From Caldilineaceae bacterium (GTDB taxonomy: Bacteria; Chloroflexota; Anaerolineae; Caldilineales; Caldilineaceae), in assembly GCA_019637685.1 (NCBI GenBank), contig JAHBVF010000025.1, positions 42,160 to 106,159 of the forward strand: 64,000 bases of DNA, in the 5' to 3' direction. The translations under genes and the position numbers were made by a program. Shown one piece after another: positions 1 to 9,060 of the stretch (position 1 is its first letter; each line of letters starts with the position of its first letter). The notes beneath the pieces are model-generated. The model searched no databases, was not told the origin of the DNA, and was given only the letters and a program-made list of their open reading frames with translations.

Positions 1-2
1 GA

Positions 3-236
3 ACCCAACTGCTTCTGCAAAATGTGCCTTCTGCCGTGCGTGGGCGGGTCTTCGCCACAGAATTCGCCTTTTTTGCACTGGCCTCGGCCCTGGGCGCGGC
101 GTGGACAGGTTTTTCCCTGGACCGTTTGGGCATTTCGGGTACCCTCTGGCTGATGTTCTGGCTGAACCTGCTCCCCGGCTCTATCTGGCTGTGGTGGACG
201 GTGCGGCGCAACCGGGCGAGGACGATGCCAGGATGA
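3..236 (+). CDS. MFS transporter, C-terminal end (truncated by window edge)
   Basis: Only the last 77 or so residues are visible; the frame is open to the window start, so the gene begins upstream. The segment PSAVRGRVFATEF followed by two hydrophobic stretches (residues about 20-40 and 45-65 of the visible part) resembles the last cytoplasmic loop and helices 11-12 of a major facilitator superfamily exporter, where an R-G-R-V/A-F motif is common. It ends with a short basic tail. Its TGA overlaps the ATG of the next gene (ATGA), which suggests translational coupling. Substrate cannot be inferred. Confidence 0.7.
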   Translation, partial: TQLLLQNVPSAVRGRVFATEFAFFALASALGAAWTGFSLDRLGISGTLWLMFWLNLLPGSIWLWWTVRRNRARTMPG

Positions 237-1924
237 GTGTGCCGCATCAAAACGACCGCTTTTTCTGGCTTGTCAGCACGCTGCTGTGTGGTCTGCTCGC
301 AGCCCTTTTTTTGCTTCCATCCGGGCTTATTGCCCAATCCCCTGTCTCCGGCGAAGCGCTGGTGCGCGGCTCCCTCACCCGCCAATTTGCCCGCCACATC
401 CTCACCGTCTCCGCCTGGGACCCGGCCAAACCGCTGGTTATTCTGCTCGAATATTCGCCCCAGGGCCAGTGGGAACTGGACGACCGTTCCGGCTTTTTTG
501 TCTTCGATCAGCCCGGCTATGACCGTTTCCGCAAGGGCGCGCTCCCCGGCTCGGTGAGTGTGGCCGCGGGGAGCCGATTGCCCGGTGAAGGCAGACGTTT
601 GCAGGCCACCATCGGCGCGCCCGTATCGGGCAGCTTTTATGTGATGGTCTACAACGATTCGACTGTCCCCATGGGCTATGCGCTGCGCGCTACCAATGGG
701 GGCTTCAGCGACAGCGGCGGTCAGGTGATCGCTGGCAGCGCGCCCGGGCCAGCCAGCGATAGCAGCGACGTCTACCCGCTGGTGATTGTGCCCGGCCCCA
801 CGCCCACCCCTCTGCCTGTGCCAACTGCTATCCCGCCCCTGCGCGCGTCGGTTGTGCGGGGCCTGCTGGACGAACGCTATGCCCAGGATTTCTTTCGCCT
901 GGAGGTGGTGGATACGGGGCTGCCCCTGAGCGTCGAAATGGTCTATGACCCCGCGGAACAGATTCACCTGATCGACAGCTTTAACTTCTGGATTTTTGAC
1001 GAGCATCAGTTTGAAACTCAGGAGATCAGCGGCGCGCGCCCGGAGTTTGAACCCAATCGGGCCGCGGGTAAACTCATCTTTCGGGAAGATATACCCGCGT
1101 GGGTAGCGCAGATCGATCAGCCGTTGGACACCTATTGGCTGGTGGTCAACCAGCACGAGCACGCGCTTTCGGTGGGCTATCGTTTGACTGTGCAAAACGG
1201 TGTATTGGTGGACGAAGGCCAGCAGGCCCAGGCGGTTTTCAGCGAACCCCCCATCCTGCCTGGCGTGGGCAGCACCCTCTGGATTGTGCGCCCCGGTGAG
1301 ACACTGGGCACAATTGCCCAGGCTGCCTATGGGGATCGTCGCTACTATACGGCGATCTGCGCGGCCAATAGTCTGCCCAACTGCAACCGCCTGTACACGG
1401 GCCAGCGCCTGGTATTGCCCCCGGCGTCCAGTCTTTTCACCGCCCTCCTCTCCCCGTCTGGTCCTTCCGCCCAGCCCAGCCGCCCGCCCACCAGCAGCAC
1501 ACCGACCAACCCCGTGCCTGTCGCCAACAATCTGCTGGAAATGGCCGGGGGAGAGGCCGCATTGCAGACCTTCCGCGACCTGCTGGGGCAGACGTCTTTG
1601 GCGGATAGGCTGAGCGCCGCCGGGGGCTACACGCTTTTTGCCTTTACCAACGAAGCCTTCGACGCGCTGCCCATTGAAACCCAGGACAGTCTGCTCCTGG
1701 AACCGGAGCGGGTGGAGGAACTGTTCTCCAATCTGGTGGCGACGGGCCGTCTCAGCCCGGCGTGGGTGACGCGCACAAAGCACATTGCCACCCTCAGCGG
1801 GCGTCTGCTGCGGCTGGAACCGGAGGGGACTGACGGTTTTACAGTCAACGGTGTGGCTGTGATCGCCGGGCCGATCGAAGCGGCCAATGGGGTGATTTAT
1901 GTGTTGGATGAGGTGGTGGAGTAG
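233..1924 (+). CDS. Secreted LysM and fasciclin (FAS1) domain protein
   Basis: 563 residues from the ATG that overlaps the upstream stop. An N-terminal signal/anchor helix (about residues 12-34) is followed by two related beta-rich regions, around residues 40-170 and 200-335, that look like PPC-type prepeptidase domains and are separated by a Thr-Pro linker. A LysM domain follows (starting W-I-V-R-P-G-E-T-L, with Y-T-G-Q-R-L near its end), then a Pro/Ser/Thr linker, then a C-terminal FAS1 domain (LLGQTSLADRL, TLFAFTNEAFDALP, NGVIYVLDEV). LysM binds peptidoglycan-like glycans and FAS1 is an adhesion module, so a cell-surface structural or adhesive role is likely. The domain calls are firm; the biological role is inferred. 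Confidence 0.85.
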   Translation: MSVPHQNDRFFWLVSTLLCGLLAALFLLPSGLIAQSPVSGEALVRGSLTRQFARHILTVSAWDPAKPLVILLEYSPQGQWELDDRSGFFVFDQPGYDRFRKGALPGSVSVAAGSRLPGEGRRLQATIGAPVSGSFYVMVYNDSTVPMGYALRATNGGFSDSGGQVIAGSAPGPASDSSDVYPLVIVPGPTPTPLPVPTAIPPLRASVVRGLLDERYAQDFFRLEVVDTGLPLSVEMVYDPAEQIHLIDSFNFWIFDEHQFETQEISGARPEFEPNRAAGKLIFREDIPAWVAQIDQPLDTYWLVVNQHEHALSVGYRLTVQNGVLVDEGQQAQAVFSEPPILPGVGSTLWIVRPGETLGTIAQAAYGDRRYYTAICAANSLPNCNRLYTGQRLVLPPASSLFTALLSPSGPSAQPSRPPTSSTPTNPVPVANNLLEMAGGEAALQTFRDLLGQTSLADRLSAAGGYTLFAFTNEAFDALPIETQDSLLLEPERVEELFSNLVATGRLSPAWVTRTKHIATLSGRLLRLEPEGTDGFTVNGVAVIAGPIEAANGVIYVLDEVVE

Positions 1925-2036
1925 GGGGCTGCCTATTGTGGGTTGCGTGCTGCGTGGGGAGCGACACTCGGCTCAACAGCGTCGCACCTCCAGGCGGAAG
2001 CTGTCAGGTCGCCGGACAATTGTATTGTCTTTGCGG

Positions 2037-2094
2037 AATGCCGGTAGGTGAATGCGAGAAGATTGTTTTCTTCCCACATCCACCTGCCGGCATT
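2037..2094. terminator. Cruciform between convergent genes, possible bidirectional terminator
   Basis: Arms AATGCCGGTAGGTG (2037-2050) and CACCTGCCGGCATT (2081-2094) pair over 14 bp with one mismatch. An inner GAAGA/TCTTC stem lies within the loop. It sits between the convergent LysM/FAS1 gene and the propeller gene. There is no long T-tract, so intrinsic termination is only a possibility. Confidence 0.4.
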
Positions 2095-2155
2095 GCTGTT
2101 TTTCCCGCCTGACATCGCTGTCCACGGGATATATTTTTGTTTCTGCCTCTTGATT

Positions 2156-4543
2156 TTATCTCCGCACACGGGGCAGATAAACGGCAGACGCTGGGGTCGG
2201 TGTGGCTGTGGGCGTTCCCTCAACCGGGGCGGTGGCCGACGGTGTGGGTGTCTTCGTTATTGTGTCTATCGGCGTAGGCGTGACGGTTGTCGTCGCGGTT
2301 GCTGTGGCCGTCGGTGTTGTGACCGGCTGCTCTGCCTTCCACGCTTTCAACAGTTGGCGCAGGGCCTCCGGCGGATTTTGGGGCGCGGTATTGCCCTGCT
2401 GGTCTTTGTCGCTCAGGCCGTGGCAGGCCGCGCAGACCCGCACCTCGCCAGGCTGGAAGGTGAGCCAGTAGCGCTCCCGCACCACACCGGTTCCGTCGCC
2501 GTCGGTCAGTTGCCAGCTCATCGCCCGCCGGGCCGGGACAAAGGCCGCCATCGACCCATCCGGGGCAATCTCCACAGCCGCCGGCACGTCATTGTCCAGG
2601 GTATTGGCGGCCACGGCTTCGGCGTCGTGCATCCATTGGGCCAACACCCGGCGACCGGGCCGGGGTTCGCTGTTGCCATAATTCAGCCCCCGGATCTGAT
2701 CGGCCTGAAAGAGCTGCATATAGGCAATCTCGTAGACTTTCCCCGGTTTGCCGATTGTCTCCGCGCCGCCGCCCCGCACCCGCAGGTTGAAGGGTTGCTG
2801 GGTGTCGAAATCATCCCGCGCGGTCACATTGCGGCTGACGGCCAGGGCCAGATTGCGCTGGCGCATATAGGCCTGTAAATCGGCCAGCGCGACGCCCTCT
2901 TCGGCAAAAATCTGTTGCTCTGGCGCTTGCAAGGGCGTTGTGAATCGGGGGGGGCGGACCCGGGCGCGCACCTCCACGGGCTGCAATTCCCAGAGCGGTC
3001 CGCTGTAGGATACCTTCACATCGGGACTCCAAAAGCTGATGGTTTTGCTGATGCCCGCTGTGACTGCTGCCCCGGCCTGGAAGATGCCGTCGCCCCGGTC
3101 GGCCACAAAACGCAGACGAAAATCATAGCGGGAGCGGGGGCTGGTTGTGCTGCCTTCGTTGCGATCTGCCCGCGTCTCCGCAGTGTGGGTAGCAATCAGC
3201 CGCCCGTCGGAGAGGGGCAGCGGGTCCCGGTAGAGGCCCGAATGATTGGCGCTGGGGTTTTCGCTGGGATTGGATGTCTCCCGGTGGGTGACGTAGACGA
3301 CGGCGATGTGGTCGGCGTCCAGGGAAGGCGGTGCGTCCAGATAGACGATCTGCCCGGCCGCGTGGGTCTGGAATTCGGGCGCGTCGACGCCGTAATAGCG
3401 GCCAGGGGTGGTGGGAGCTTCGCGGATTTGCAGAAGATTCTGAATTTCGTTGGGATTGAAGCGGCTGTATTGGCCGTAATATTCCACCAGATTGGGGTCA
3501 TCGGTCAGGCTGGGCGGAATGTAGCCGTGCAATTCGTGGCGGCCCAGGTGGTTGAGCACTTCGCTTTCCGTGCCGTCTTCGTTGATTGTCCAGGGGAAGA
3601 AATGGTTGATGGTGTGGCCCCAAAGATTGGTCCCCACCAAATCCCGGTCGGCGCGAGGCTCAGGATAGACCTCCGCCCGGCTGGACAGGTACACAGCGTT
3701 GGCGGCCTCGCTGCTGTAATTGAAGGTGCAATAGCCGCAACTGCCCCCGTTGGCCTCGTCCAGATTGTCGCCATCGGCCTGCTGATCCCGCTGCAGATGA
3801 TCCCATTGGGTAAAGATCACCCGCCCGTAGCTGTCGATGGAAGGGGTGAAATCACCGGATGGCGCGTGGTTGAGTTGGAAGAGGTCGCCCGTGGCCGGGT
3901 CCAGGCTCCACAGACCGCTGACCGTCGGTGCTTCCTCGTATTCGTCCAGTTGGGGGTAGAGATGGCGTTCGCCGCTGCGGGGCCGGTCGGTGGTGAAAAT
4001 AATGCGGTCGTCGGTTCCGTAGATGGGGCTGATGTTGTTGAAGTTGGCGGGCTGGTTGGGCACTTTTGTGATGACCGGCGTTTGGCCCTGCCCCAGCCCT
4101 GTGATTTCGTATAGCTGCCAGTAGAAGTTCAACACCTGATACTGTTGGGTCGGCGCGCCGATGGCCATACTGAAAAGGGCCTTTGTCCCGTTCCAATGCA
4201 CCGACGGGTCGCGCACGGCAATGGCGTTTGCTCCCTGCATCCCTTCGCTGCCATAGCCTGCGGCCGCGGTCAGGTTCTTCTGGCTGCCGTCGGGGTAGCG
4301 AATCCACAGGTCGCCGCCCCGGCCCGCGGCGTCCATACTGGCCTGGTGGTTGCCAAAGACCGAGCCGATCGTCGTGAAATCAGCGGTGATGGGGAATTGG
4401 GTGACAAAGAGGATGGGATTGGGCAGTTGGCTGCTCTGGCCGTGGACGGGGGATGGGCCTGCGGGGAAAGAGGCCAGGAAAACACACAGGGCAAACACAA
4501 TATGCACAGCAAAACGATTGGCAAAGTGAGGGCTGGCGGGCAT
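2156..4543 (-). CDS. Secreted c-type haem propeller protein, hydrazine synthase alpha-like
   Basis: 795 residues from the ATG at 4543, chosen because AGGAG lies 9 nt upstream and a clear signal peptide follows (FAVHIVFALCVFLASFPAG). The body resembles the large HzsA-related family (PD40-like propeller plus HZS-alpha middle domain). A single c-type haem motif CAACHG lies near the C-terminus (about 2420-2436 on the plus strand), so covalent haem attachment outside the membrane is expected. The tail is Thr-Pro rich and ends VYLPRVRR, a C-terminal ending common in Chloroflexota secreted proteins. True hydrazine synthase is anammox-specific and works as a complex; nothing here suggests hydrazine chemistry. 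A periplasmic or surface redox role is inferred. Confidence 0.75.
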   Translation of the reverse strand: MPASPHFANRFAVHIVFALCVFLASFPAGPSPVHGQSSQLPNPILFVTQFPITADFTTIGSVFGNHQASMDAAGRGGDLWIRYPDGSQKNLTAAAGYGSEGMQGANAIAVRDPSVHWNGTKALFSMAIGAPTQQYQVLNFYWQLYEITGLGQGQTPVITKVPNQPANFNNISPIYGTDDRIIFTTDRPRSGERHLYPQLDEYEEAPTVSGLWSLDPATGDLFQLNHAPSGDFTPSIDSYGRVIFTQWDHLQRDQQADGDNLDEANGGSCGYCTFNYSSEAANAVYLSSRAEVYPEPRADRDLVGTNLWGHTINHFFPWTINEDGTESEVLNHLGRHELHGYIPPSLTDDPNLVEYYGQYSRFNPNEIQNLLQIREAPTTPGRYYGVDAPEFQTHAAGQIVYLDAPPSLDADHIAVVYVTHRETSNPSENPSANHSGLYRDPLPLSDGRLIATHTAETRADRNEGSTTSPRSRYDFRLRFVADRGDGIFQAGAAVTAGISKTISFWSPDVKVSYSGPLWELQPVEVRARVRPPRFTTPLQAPEQQIFAEEGVALADLQAYMRQRNLALAVSRNVTARDDFDTQQPFNLRVRGGGAETIGKPGKVYEIAYMQLFQADQIRGLNYGNSEPRPGRRVLAQWMHDAEAVAANTLDNDVPAAVEIAPDGSMAAFVPARRAMSWQLTDGDGTGVVRERYWLTFQPGEVRVCAACHGLSDKDQQGNTAPQNPPEALRQLLKAWKAEQPVTTPTATATATTTVTPTPIDTITKTPTPSATAPVEGTPTATPTPASAVYLPRVRR

Positions 4544-4718
4544 AGACGGTTCTCCTGAACAAAGCAGCAGAATTAATTGGGCGGGGTGCAAGGCCAGTGT
4601 ATCACAAAAGCATAGCGCCAAATGTTGCGCAAATCAAGACGGAAATGTATCCTACGGCACACGCCAAACCGCGTCGGTTGGCCGGAAAAACCGATTCTCA
4701 CCAAAGGACAATTTTTCA

Positions 4719-6527
4719 ATGACGAATACAACCACCCTTTTGCGCAAGGACGCGCCGGTGGAAAGCACCTGGGACGCGGCTTCGGTCTTCCCTTCCTGGG
4801 ATGCCTGGCAGGCGGAATTTGAGGCGTTGCAGGCCGATCTGCCCAGCCTGACTGCCTTTGCCGGGCGATTGGGCGAAGGCCCGGCCAAAGTGGCAACCTG
4901 GCTGGAAGCCTCCAGCGCGTTCCGCCGGCGGGCGCTGCGGCTGCAACTCTACCCCTATATGCACACAGTTGTGGATACCGATGACGTGGCGGCCAAAGGC
5001 AAACTGGGCCAGGCGTCGGGATTGATGGGCCAGTTCAGCGCGGCCACAGCCTTCGCCGAGCCGGAGTTGATGGAACTGGGCGATACCCTGCGGGAGTGGG
5101 CGCAGCGTGAGCCGGGGTTGGCTGTCTATGCCCACTACTTCGACGATCTGTTGCGCCAGAAGGCCCACCGGCGCTCCGGCGAAGTGGAGGAGATTCTGGG
5201 AATGCTCAGCGATCCCTTCCGCACGGCCTTCCAGACCTTCAGTGAACTGACCAACAGCGATCTGAAATTTGCCGACGCGGTGGACAGCCAGGGCGCGGCC
5301 CATCCTGTGCGCCAGACGACCCTGCCGCCCACAGGCATTCAGGACAGCGACCGCACCCGACGGCGCACAGCCTGGGAGAGCTTCAGCGACGGCCATATCG
5401 CCATGCAGAACACCCTGGCCAGCAATTACATCGGCCACGTGAAACAGTCGGTCTTTAACGCGCGTGTGCGGGGCTACGACAGTGTGCTGGCTTCGATGTT
5501 GGAACCTTTCAATACGCCTCTTTCCGTCTTCCACACCCTACTGAAGACCTTTCAGCAGCATCTGCCCGTCTGGCATCGCTATTGGGAGGCCAAACGGCGC
5601 ATTCTCGGCGTGGAGACGATCCATCCCTACGACATTTGGGCGCCTATGGCGACAGAGCCGGTACAAGTGGACTACCGCCAGGCCGTGGCGTGGCTGATCG
5701 AAAGTCTGCGCCCCCTGGGGCAAGAATATACGGATGTCCTGGCCCGGGCCTGTGGCGAGGAGCGCTGGGTGGATTGGGCGCCCAACGCGGGCAAACGTCA
5801 GGGCGCGCAATCCTTGCGGGCCAAGAACGTGCATCCTTTTCTCTGGCTCAGCTATCAGAGCGATCTGCCCTCGGCCAGCTTTCTGGCCCACGAATTGGGC
5901 CACTCTATGCACAGCCACTTCTCCGACAGCAACCAGCCCGAACTCTACAGCGATTACTCCATGACCGCGGCGGAGACAGCCTCCAACTTCAACCAGGCCC
6001 TGCTGCGGGCCTATCTGCTGGCCGAAAAGCCCAACGACGCCAACTTCCAACTGGCGCTGATCGACGAGGCGATGATTACCTTTCACCGCTACTTCTTTAT
6101 TATGCCGACGCTGGCCCGTTTTGAGTTGGCGGTCTATACCCAGGCCGAGAAGAGCCAGCCCCTGACCGCTCACTTCTTCAACGACCTGTGCGCCGATCTC
6201 TTCGCTGAAGGCTATGGCGACGCGCTGAACGATGACCGCACGCGCACGGCCAGCACCTGGTCCCAGTTTTTGCATCTGTATATGCCCTACTACACCTTCC
6301 AATATTCCGTGGGCATCAGCGCGGCCCACGCCATCGCCGAGGGGATTCAGGCGGGCGTAGACGGCGCGGCCGAGCGCTATCGGCAGTTCCTCAGCGCGGG
6401 CAGTTCGCTCTATCCCAAAGAATTGTTCGCGATGGCCGGGGTGGACCTGACCAGCCCCGCGCCGGTGGAGAAGACGTTTGGTGTGCTGGCGGGGATGGTG
6501 GAGCGGTTGGAACGGCTGGCTGGCTGA
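4719..6527 (+). CDS. pepF: Oligoendopeptidase F family protein (M3B metallopeptidase)
   Basis: 602 residues, the usual PepF length. It carries the M3 zinc motif HELGH at residues 391-395 (L-A-H-E-L-G-H-S-M-H-S-H-F), followed by the downstream helix with the third zinc-ligand glutamate (AAETASNFNQALL). PepF enzymes cut short peptides in the cytoplasm; no signal peptide is present. AAGGA lies about 9 nt before the ATG. The gene is divergent from the haem propeller gene; a weak promoter candidate (TTGCGC, 17 nt, TATCCT) lies at 4625-4653. A second M3B paralogue is encoded at 16769-18574. Confidence 0.93.
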   Translation: MTNTTTLLRKDAPVESTWDAASVFPSWDAWQAEFEALQADLPSLTAFAGRLGEGPAKVATWLEASSAFRRRALRLQLYPYMHTVVDTDDVAAKGKLGQASGLMGQFSAATAFAEPELMELGDTLREWAQREPGLAVYAHYFDDLLRQKAHRRSGEVEEILGMLSDPFRTAFQTFSELTNSDLKFADAVDSQGAAHPVRQTTLPPTGIQDSDRTRRRTAWESFSDGHIAMQNTLASNYIGHVKQSVFNARVRGYDSVLASMLEPFNTPLSVFHTLLKTFQQHLPVWHRYWEAKRRILGVETIHPYDIWAPMATEPVQVDYRQAVAWLIESLRPLGQEYTDVLARACGEERWVDWAPNAGKRQGAQSLRAKNVHPFLWLSYQSDLPSASFLAHELGHSMHSHFSDSNQPELYSDYSMTAAETASNFNQALLRAYLLAEKPNDANFQLALIDEAMITFHRYFFIMPTLARFELAVYTQAEKSQPLTAHFFNDLCADLFAEGYGDALNDDRTRTASTWSQFLHLYMPYYTFQYSVGISAAHAIAEGIQAGVDGAAERYRQFLSAGSSLYPKELFAMAGVDLTSPAPVEKTFGVLAGMVERLERLAG

Positions 6528-6567
6528 GGGGAGAAAGAGCACCGGTATGGGTATTCGATTGATCGCC

Positions 6568-7095
6568 TTATTCAATCTGACTGATGACCCGACCGGGACT
6601 GGTAAAGGAAAGCCCCTGTGTGCCCGAAGTACTGAGCATCAGCGCCTCCACAACCGGTTCGTATACAGGCTGCTCAGCCACCCATTCCACAATAAAATTT
6701 GTGCCTACACCACCGGTCTGTTCGCCAGCATCCACAAAGAAATCAGCCGAAGCCATTGCCCCCAACTGTTGCGGCTGGGACAAATACTCTCGCACCATTT
6801 GACCATCTGTGTTGTAGTAGCGCACGGAAGTCAGAATAATCGGATAGGTGAAATCGGCGTTGTGGACAGCCAGTGTGACAGCCAACTCAATGGTTCGGTC
6901 CTGGCTGGCATAGTGAATCTCGGAATAGGCGGGCACAAAAATTGTCTGACCTGTGGTGATGTCCAGGTCTTGAATCACAACGGCTGGATTGTCCGGCAGT
7001 GGCGTGGCTGCTGGCTGTCCGTTTTGCGGAGTGCAGCCAGTCAGAAAAATAATTGTCAGTATCAACAGCAGTCGTCGACGGTAAGCGGGTCGCAT
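6568..7095 (-). CDS. DUF3124 lipoprotein
   Basis: 175 residues. The N-terminus RRRLLLILTIIFLTGC is a lipoprotein signal peptide with the lipobox cysteine in L-T-G-C. The rest matches the DUF3124 pattern: VPAYSEIHY near the start of the domain, then ILTSVRYYNTDGQMVREYL, then GTNFIVEWVAEQPV and a final GLSFTSPGRVI. The family is found in cyanobacteria, proteobacteria and others and has no established function. The gene is convergent with pepF and only 40 bp from its stop, so it is a separate unit. Confidence 0.85.
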   Translation of the reverse strand: MRPAYRRRLLLILTIIFLTGCTPQNGQPAATPLPDNPAVVIQDLDITTGQTIFVPAYSEIHYASQDRTIELAVTLAVHNADFTYPIILTSVRYYNTDGQMVREYLSQPQQLGAMASADFFVDAGEQTGGVGTNFIVEWVAEQPVYEPVVEALMLSTSGTQGLSFTSPGRVISQIE

Positions 7096-7238
7096 CTGTT
7101 CTCTCAGCTCTGTGGGAAGAAAATTTTTGTGGGGCGTGGCAGCACCCGCAGCTTTGTGTTAACGGGGATGGTTCAGGCAAAAAGAGGGGAGGAAAGGTAA
7201 ATTCTAATGCTGCACTTCTATGTTGAAGTCCTTTCGAC

Positions 7239-7532
7239 CTATAATACAGCCAACGTCTGATTTGTTCCTTTTACAACAGAAGTAGTGTTGCTCGTGACAA
7301 GTTGATATAGCACGTCTGGACAAAAATCGACTTCATTCGGCCATATTAACGTCCCAGATATTGGATCAACGACCACTTGCTTGAAGAATTCAATGTCTTC
7401 CAGTGGCTTAAAAACGCCTCCACGTCCTACTATTTTCTGGCGGAAATCGATGATTCCTTCCGTTTTATTCGTAAACCGAAGTTTCAAACGATACCCGTCC
7501 AGATAGGATACACTCTTCACTCTTGGCAACAT
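7239..7532 (-). CDS. DUF2442 protein (toxin-antitoxin-like partner)
   Basis: 97 residues from the ATG at 7532, preferred over the GTG at 7541 because AGGAG lies 8 nt upstream of the ATG. The sequence (VKSVSYLDGYRLKLRF, then SGTLIWPNEVDFCPDVLY) is typical of DUF2442, a small domain often encoded beside DUF4160. It follows the DUF4160 stop by a few bases, so the two form an operon. The pair recurs in bacterial accessory regions and is treated as toxin-antitoxin-like, though the biochemistry is not established. Confidence 0.85.
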   Translation of the reverse strand: MLPRVKSVSYLDGYRLKLRFTNKTEGIIDFRQKIVGRGGVFKPLEDIEFFKQVVVDPISGTLIWPNEVDFCPDVLYQLVTSNTTSVVKGTNQTLAVL

Positions 7533-7543
7533 CAATATCACTC

Positions 7544-7804
7544 CTATCTCAACGGCGGAATCTTACGCGGTGGATTATCGTTACGCATGAGTTCCCAGTT
7601 TTCCAATAACTGCTTTTGGTGTAAAGCCGCCCATTCCATCGTTAACCCCAATACGCGGCCTGAAAGCTTGCCTTCGATTAGCGCGAGTGGTGAGATGCCG
7701 ATTTGCCCTTCATTCTTGCCGTAAATGGCGTGAAAATGAGGAGGGTTATGTTCATCGTAGTACATGTAGATCGAAATCCCGAAAAACTGGCTGATCTGAG
7801 GCAT
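7544..7804 (-). CDS. DUF4160 protein (toxin-antitoxin-like partner)
   Basis: 86 residues. The N-terminal hallmark is F-F-G-I-S-I-Y-M-Y-Y-D-E-H-N-P-P-H-F-H-A, the DUF4160 signature with its conserved His/Asp cluster. It is the first gene of a two-gene unit with DUF2442. It borders the REP-like repeat block on its upstream side. The function is unknown; association with toxin-antitoxin-type loci is the established context. Confidence 0.88.
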   Translation of the reverse strand: MPQISQFFGISIYMYYDEHNPPHFHAIYGKNEGQIGISPLALIEGKLSGRVLGLTMEWAALHQKQLLENWELMRNDNPPRKIPPLR

Positions 7805-7913
7805 TCCTCTTCACCCTTTGCGCCATCTTACTGATGTCTACGCAGTTTGTGCAATCAGGAGCTTTCTCTGCCTTCACTATACAATTCCGTTCTCCCGCTG
7901 TCAAAAGGACAAT

Positions 7914-8412
7914 CCGAATCGATTCGGCGGGCGGGGATAGCGGCGCGGCGGGAGGCGTTGACGGGACAGCGACCAACCAGCGCCGGTTGAAACCAACGCC
8001 TGCTATGGAAAGTGCGTTGAAACCCACTGGCACGGGCATCCCAACCCCTTTCAATGGGTTTCCCATAGCTGCCACAGCCGCAGCCGCCGAATTGACTCGG
8101 CGGCGGGTGTGCTGGTGGGGATGGCGGCGCGGTTGGAGGAGTTGACGGGACAGCCAGCGACCAGCACCGGATGAAACCGACGCCCGCTACGAAAAGTGCG
8201 CTGAAACCCACTGGTACGGACATCCCAACCCGTTTCAACGGGTTTCCTATAATAGCCGCCGAATTGATTCGGCGGGCGGACCAGCGAACGACTAGCACCG
8301 GTTGAAACCGACGCCTGCTACGCAAAGTGCGTTGAAACGCACTGGCACGGGCATCCCAACCCGTTTCAACGGGTTTGCTGTCGCAGACACCAAATTGATT
8401 CGGCGGGCGGGT
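7914..8412 (+). repeat. REP-like repeat block A, three tandem units
   Basis: This fills most of the 610 bp gap between the DUF4160 and DUF4258 operons. Each unit has a palindrome of type CCGAATTGATTCGG (copies at about 7914, 8086, 8257 and 8390), then a roughly 100 nt body. The body carries GGTTGAAACC, GTGCGTTGAAACCCACTGG and the hairpin AACCCGTTTCAACGGGTT. Bodies lie near 7961-8065, 8143-8248 and 8281-8377, all in the same orientation. No reading frame is conserved between copies, so this is non-coding. REP-type elements mobilised by RAYT transposases have this sort of structure, but no RAYT gene lies in the window. Confidence 0.85.
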
Positions 8413-8414
8413 TA

Positions 8415-8627
8415 CTACGCCGCAACCGGTGTCAATGTAAATACCTGCGCCATCTTTGCCGCACGAACCAGATTGCCCGTTCGCAATGCTTGACGGATAT
8501 CGTCCAGTCGGTACGCATCGGCCAACGACAGATAGGGTGACCAGCCATCGTCTGTATAGATTAGCTCAATTTCAACCTGCGCAACGTATTCGCCTTCATG
8601 GATGTATTTCGTCTGCTTTCTTTTCAT
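8415..8627 (-). CDS. Small partner protein of DUF4258 (putative antitoxin)
   Basis: 70 residues from the ATG whose A is the last base of the DUF4258 stop (TGATG coupling). The sequence runs HEGEYVAQVEIELIYTDDGW then PYLSLADAYRLDDIRQALR, and ends in a small helix. It has a beta-strand-rich N-terminus and a helical C-terminus, as expected for a small antitoxin, but I do not recognise a named family. Position and coupling behind DUF4258 are the main evidence for a paired role. The stop lies at the edge of repeat block A. Confidence 0.7.
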   Translation of the reverse strand: MKRKQTKYIHEGEYVAQVEIELIYTDDGWSPYLSLADAYRLDDIRQALRTGNLVRAAKMAQVFTLTPVAA

Positions 8628-8950
8628 CACGATTTCCTGTTCAAGAAGTCATCCGTCCACCGTTCAGGATCAGGGCGATATGCGGTGATGACGACGGCGG
8701 GAGAGCTTTTTCCCTTTGGAATTCCCCACACTACGTGGATTGGGTCCCCTTTTGCATCCCGCTGAAGAACCAAAACACACGGCCCTTTGTGAAAGTCAGG
8801 GTAATCTTCCACCACAACACCGAGTTTGGCCCCTTCCACAATACTTCGTGCATATAGACCGTCATTGGCAAGCTCATCATAGCCATGCTCTGACACACGA
8901 ACCTCACCATTACGTATCAGTTCGATGATCTGTCCGAATGTCTCACTCAT
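8627..8950 (-). CDS. DUF4258 protein (putative toxin)
   Basis: 107 residues. It shows the DUF4258 pattern: V-R-V-S-E-H-G-Y-D-E-L early, a middle stretch V-V-V-E-D-Y-P, and late HVVWGIPKG followed by VVITAYRPDPERW. DUF4258 is a small RelE/BrnT-like fold family frequently paired with short antitoxin-like proteins. It is the first gene of an operon with the 70-residue partner. A 29 nt hairpin (9005-9033) lies about 55 nt upstream of the start and may overlap its promoter. Confidence 0.82.
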   Translation of the reverse strand: MSETFGQIIELIRNGEVRVSEHGYDELANDGLYARSIVEGAKLGVVVEDYPDFHKGPCVLVLQRDAKGDPIHVVWGIPKGKSSPAVVITAYRPDPERWTDDFLNRKS

Positions 8951-9004
8951 ATTACGATTGTGTCTCGCTTCAGTGCAACGCGGATTCTGTTGCCATTATA
9001 ACAG

Positions 9005-9033
9005 AAAAGTCGAGCGTGGGCTGCTCGACTTTT
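9005..9033. repeat. Hairpin AAAAGTCGAGC / GCTCGACTTTT
   Basis: A perfect 11 bp stem with a 7 nt loop in the gap upstream of DUF4258. It shares the GTCGA...TCGAC-ACTTTT theme with the palindromes at 52183-52242 and 54707-54742, suggesting one dispersed family. Confidence 0.7.
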
Positions 9034-9060
9034 GCCGCTAGAGAATACCCTCGCTGTGCT

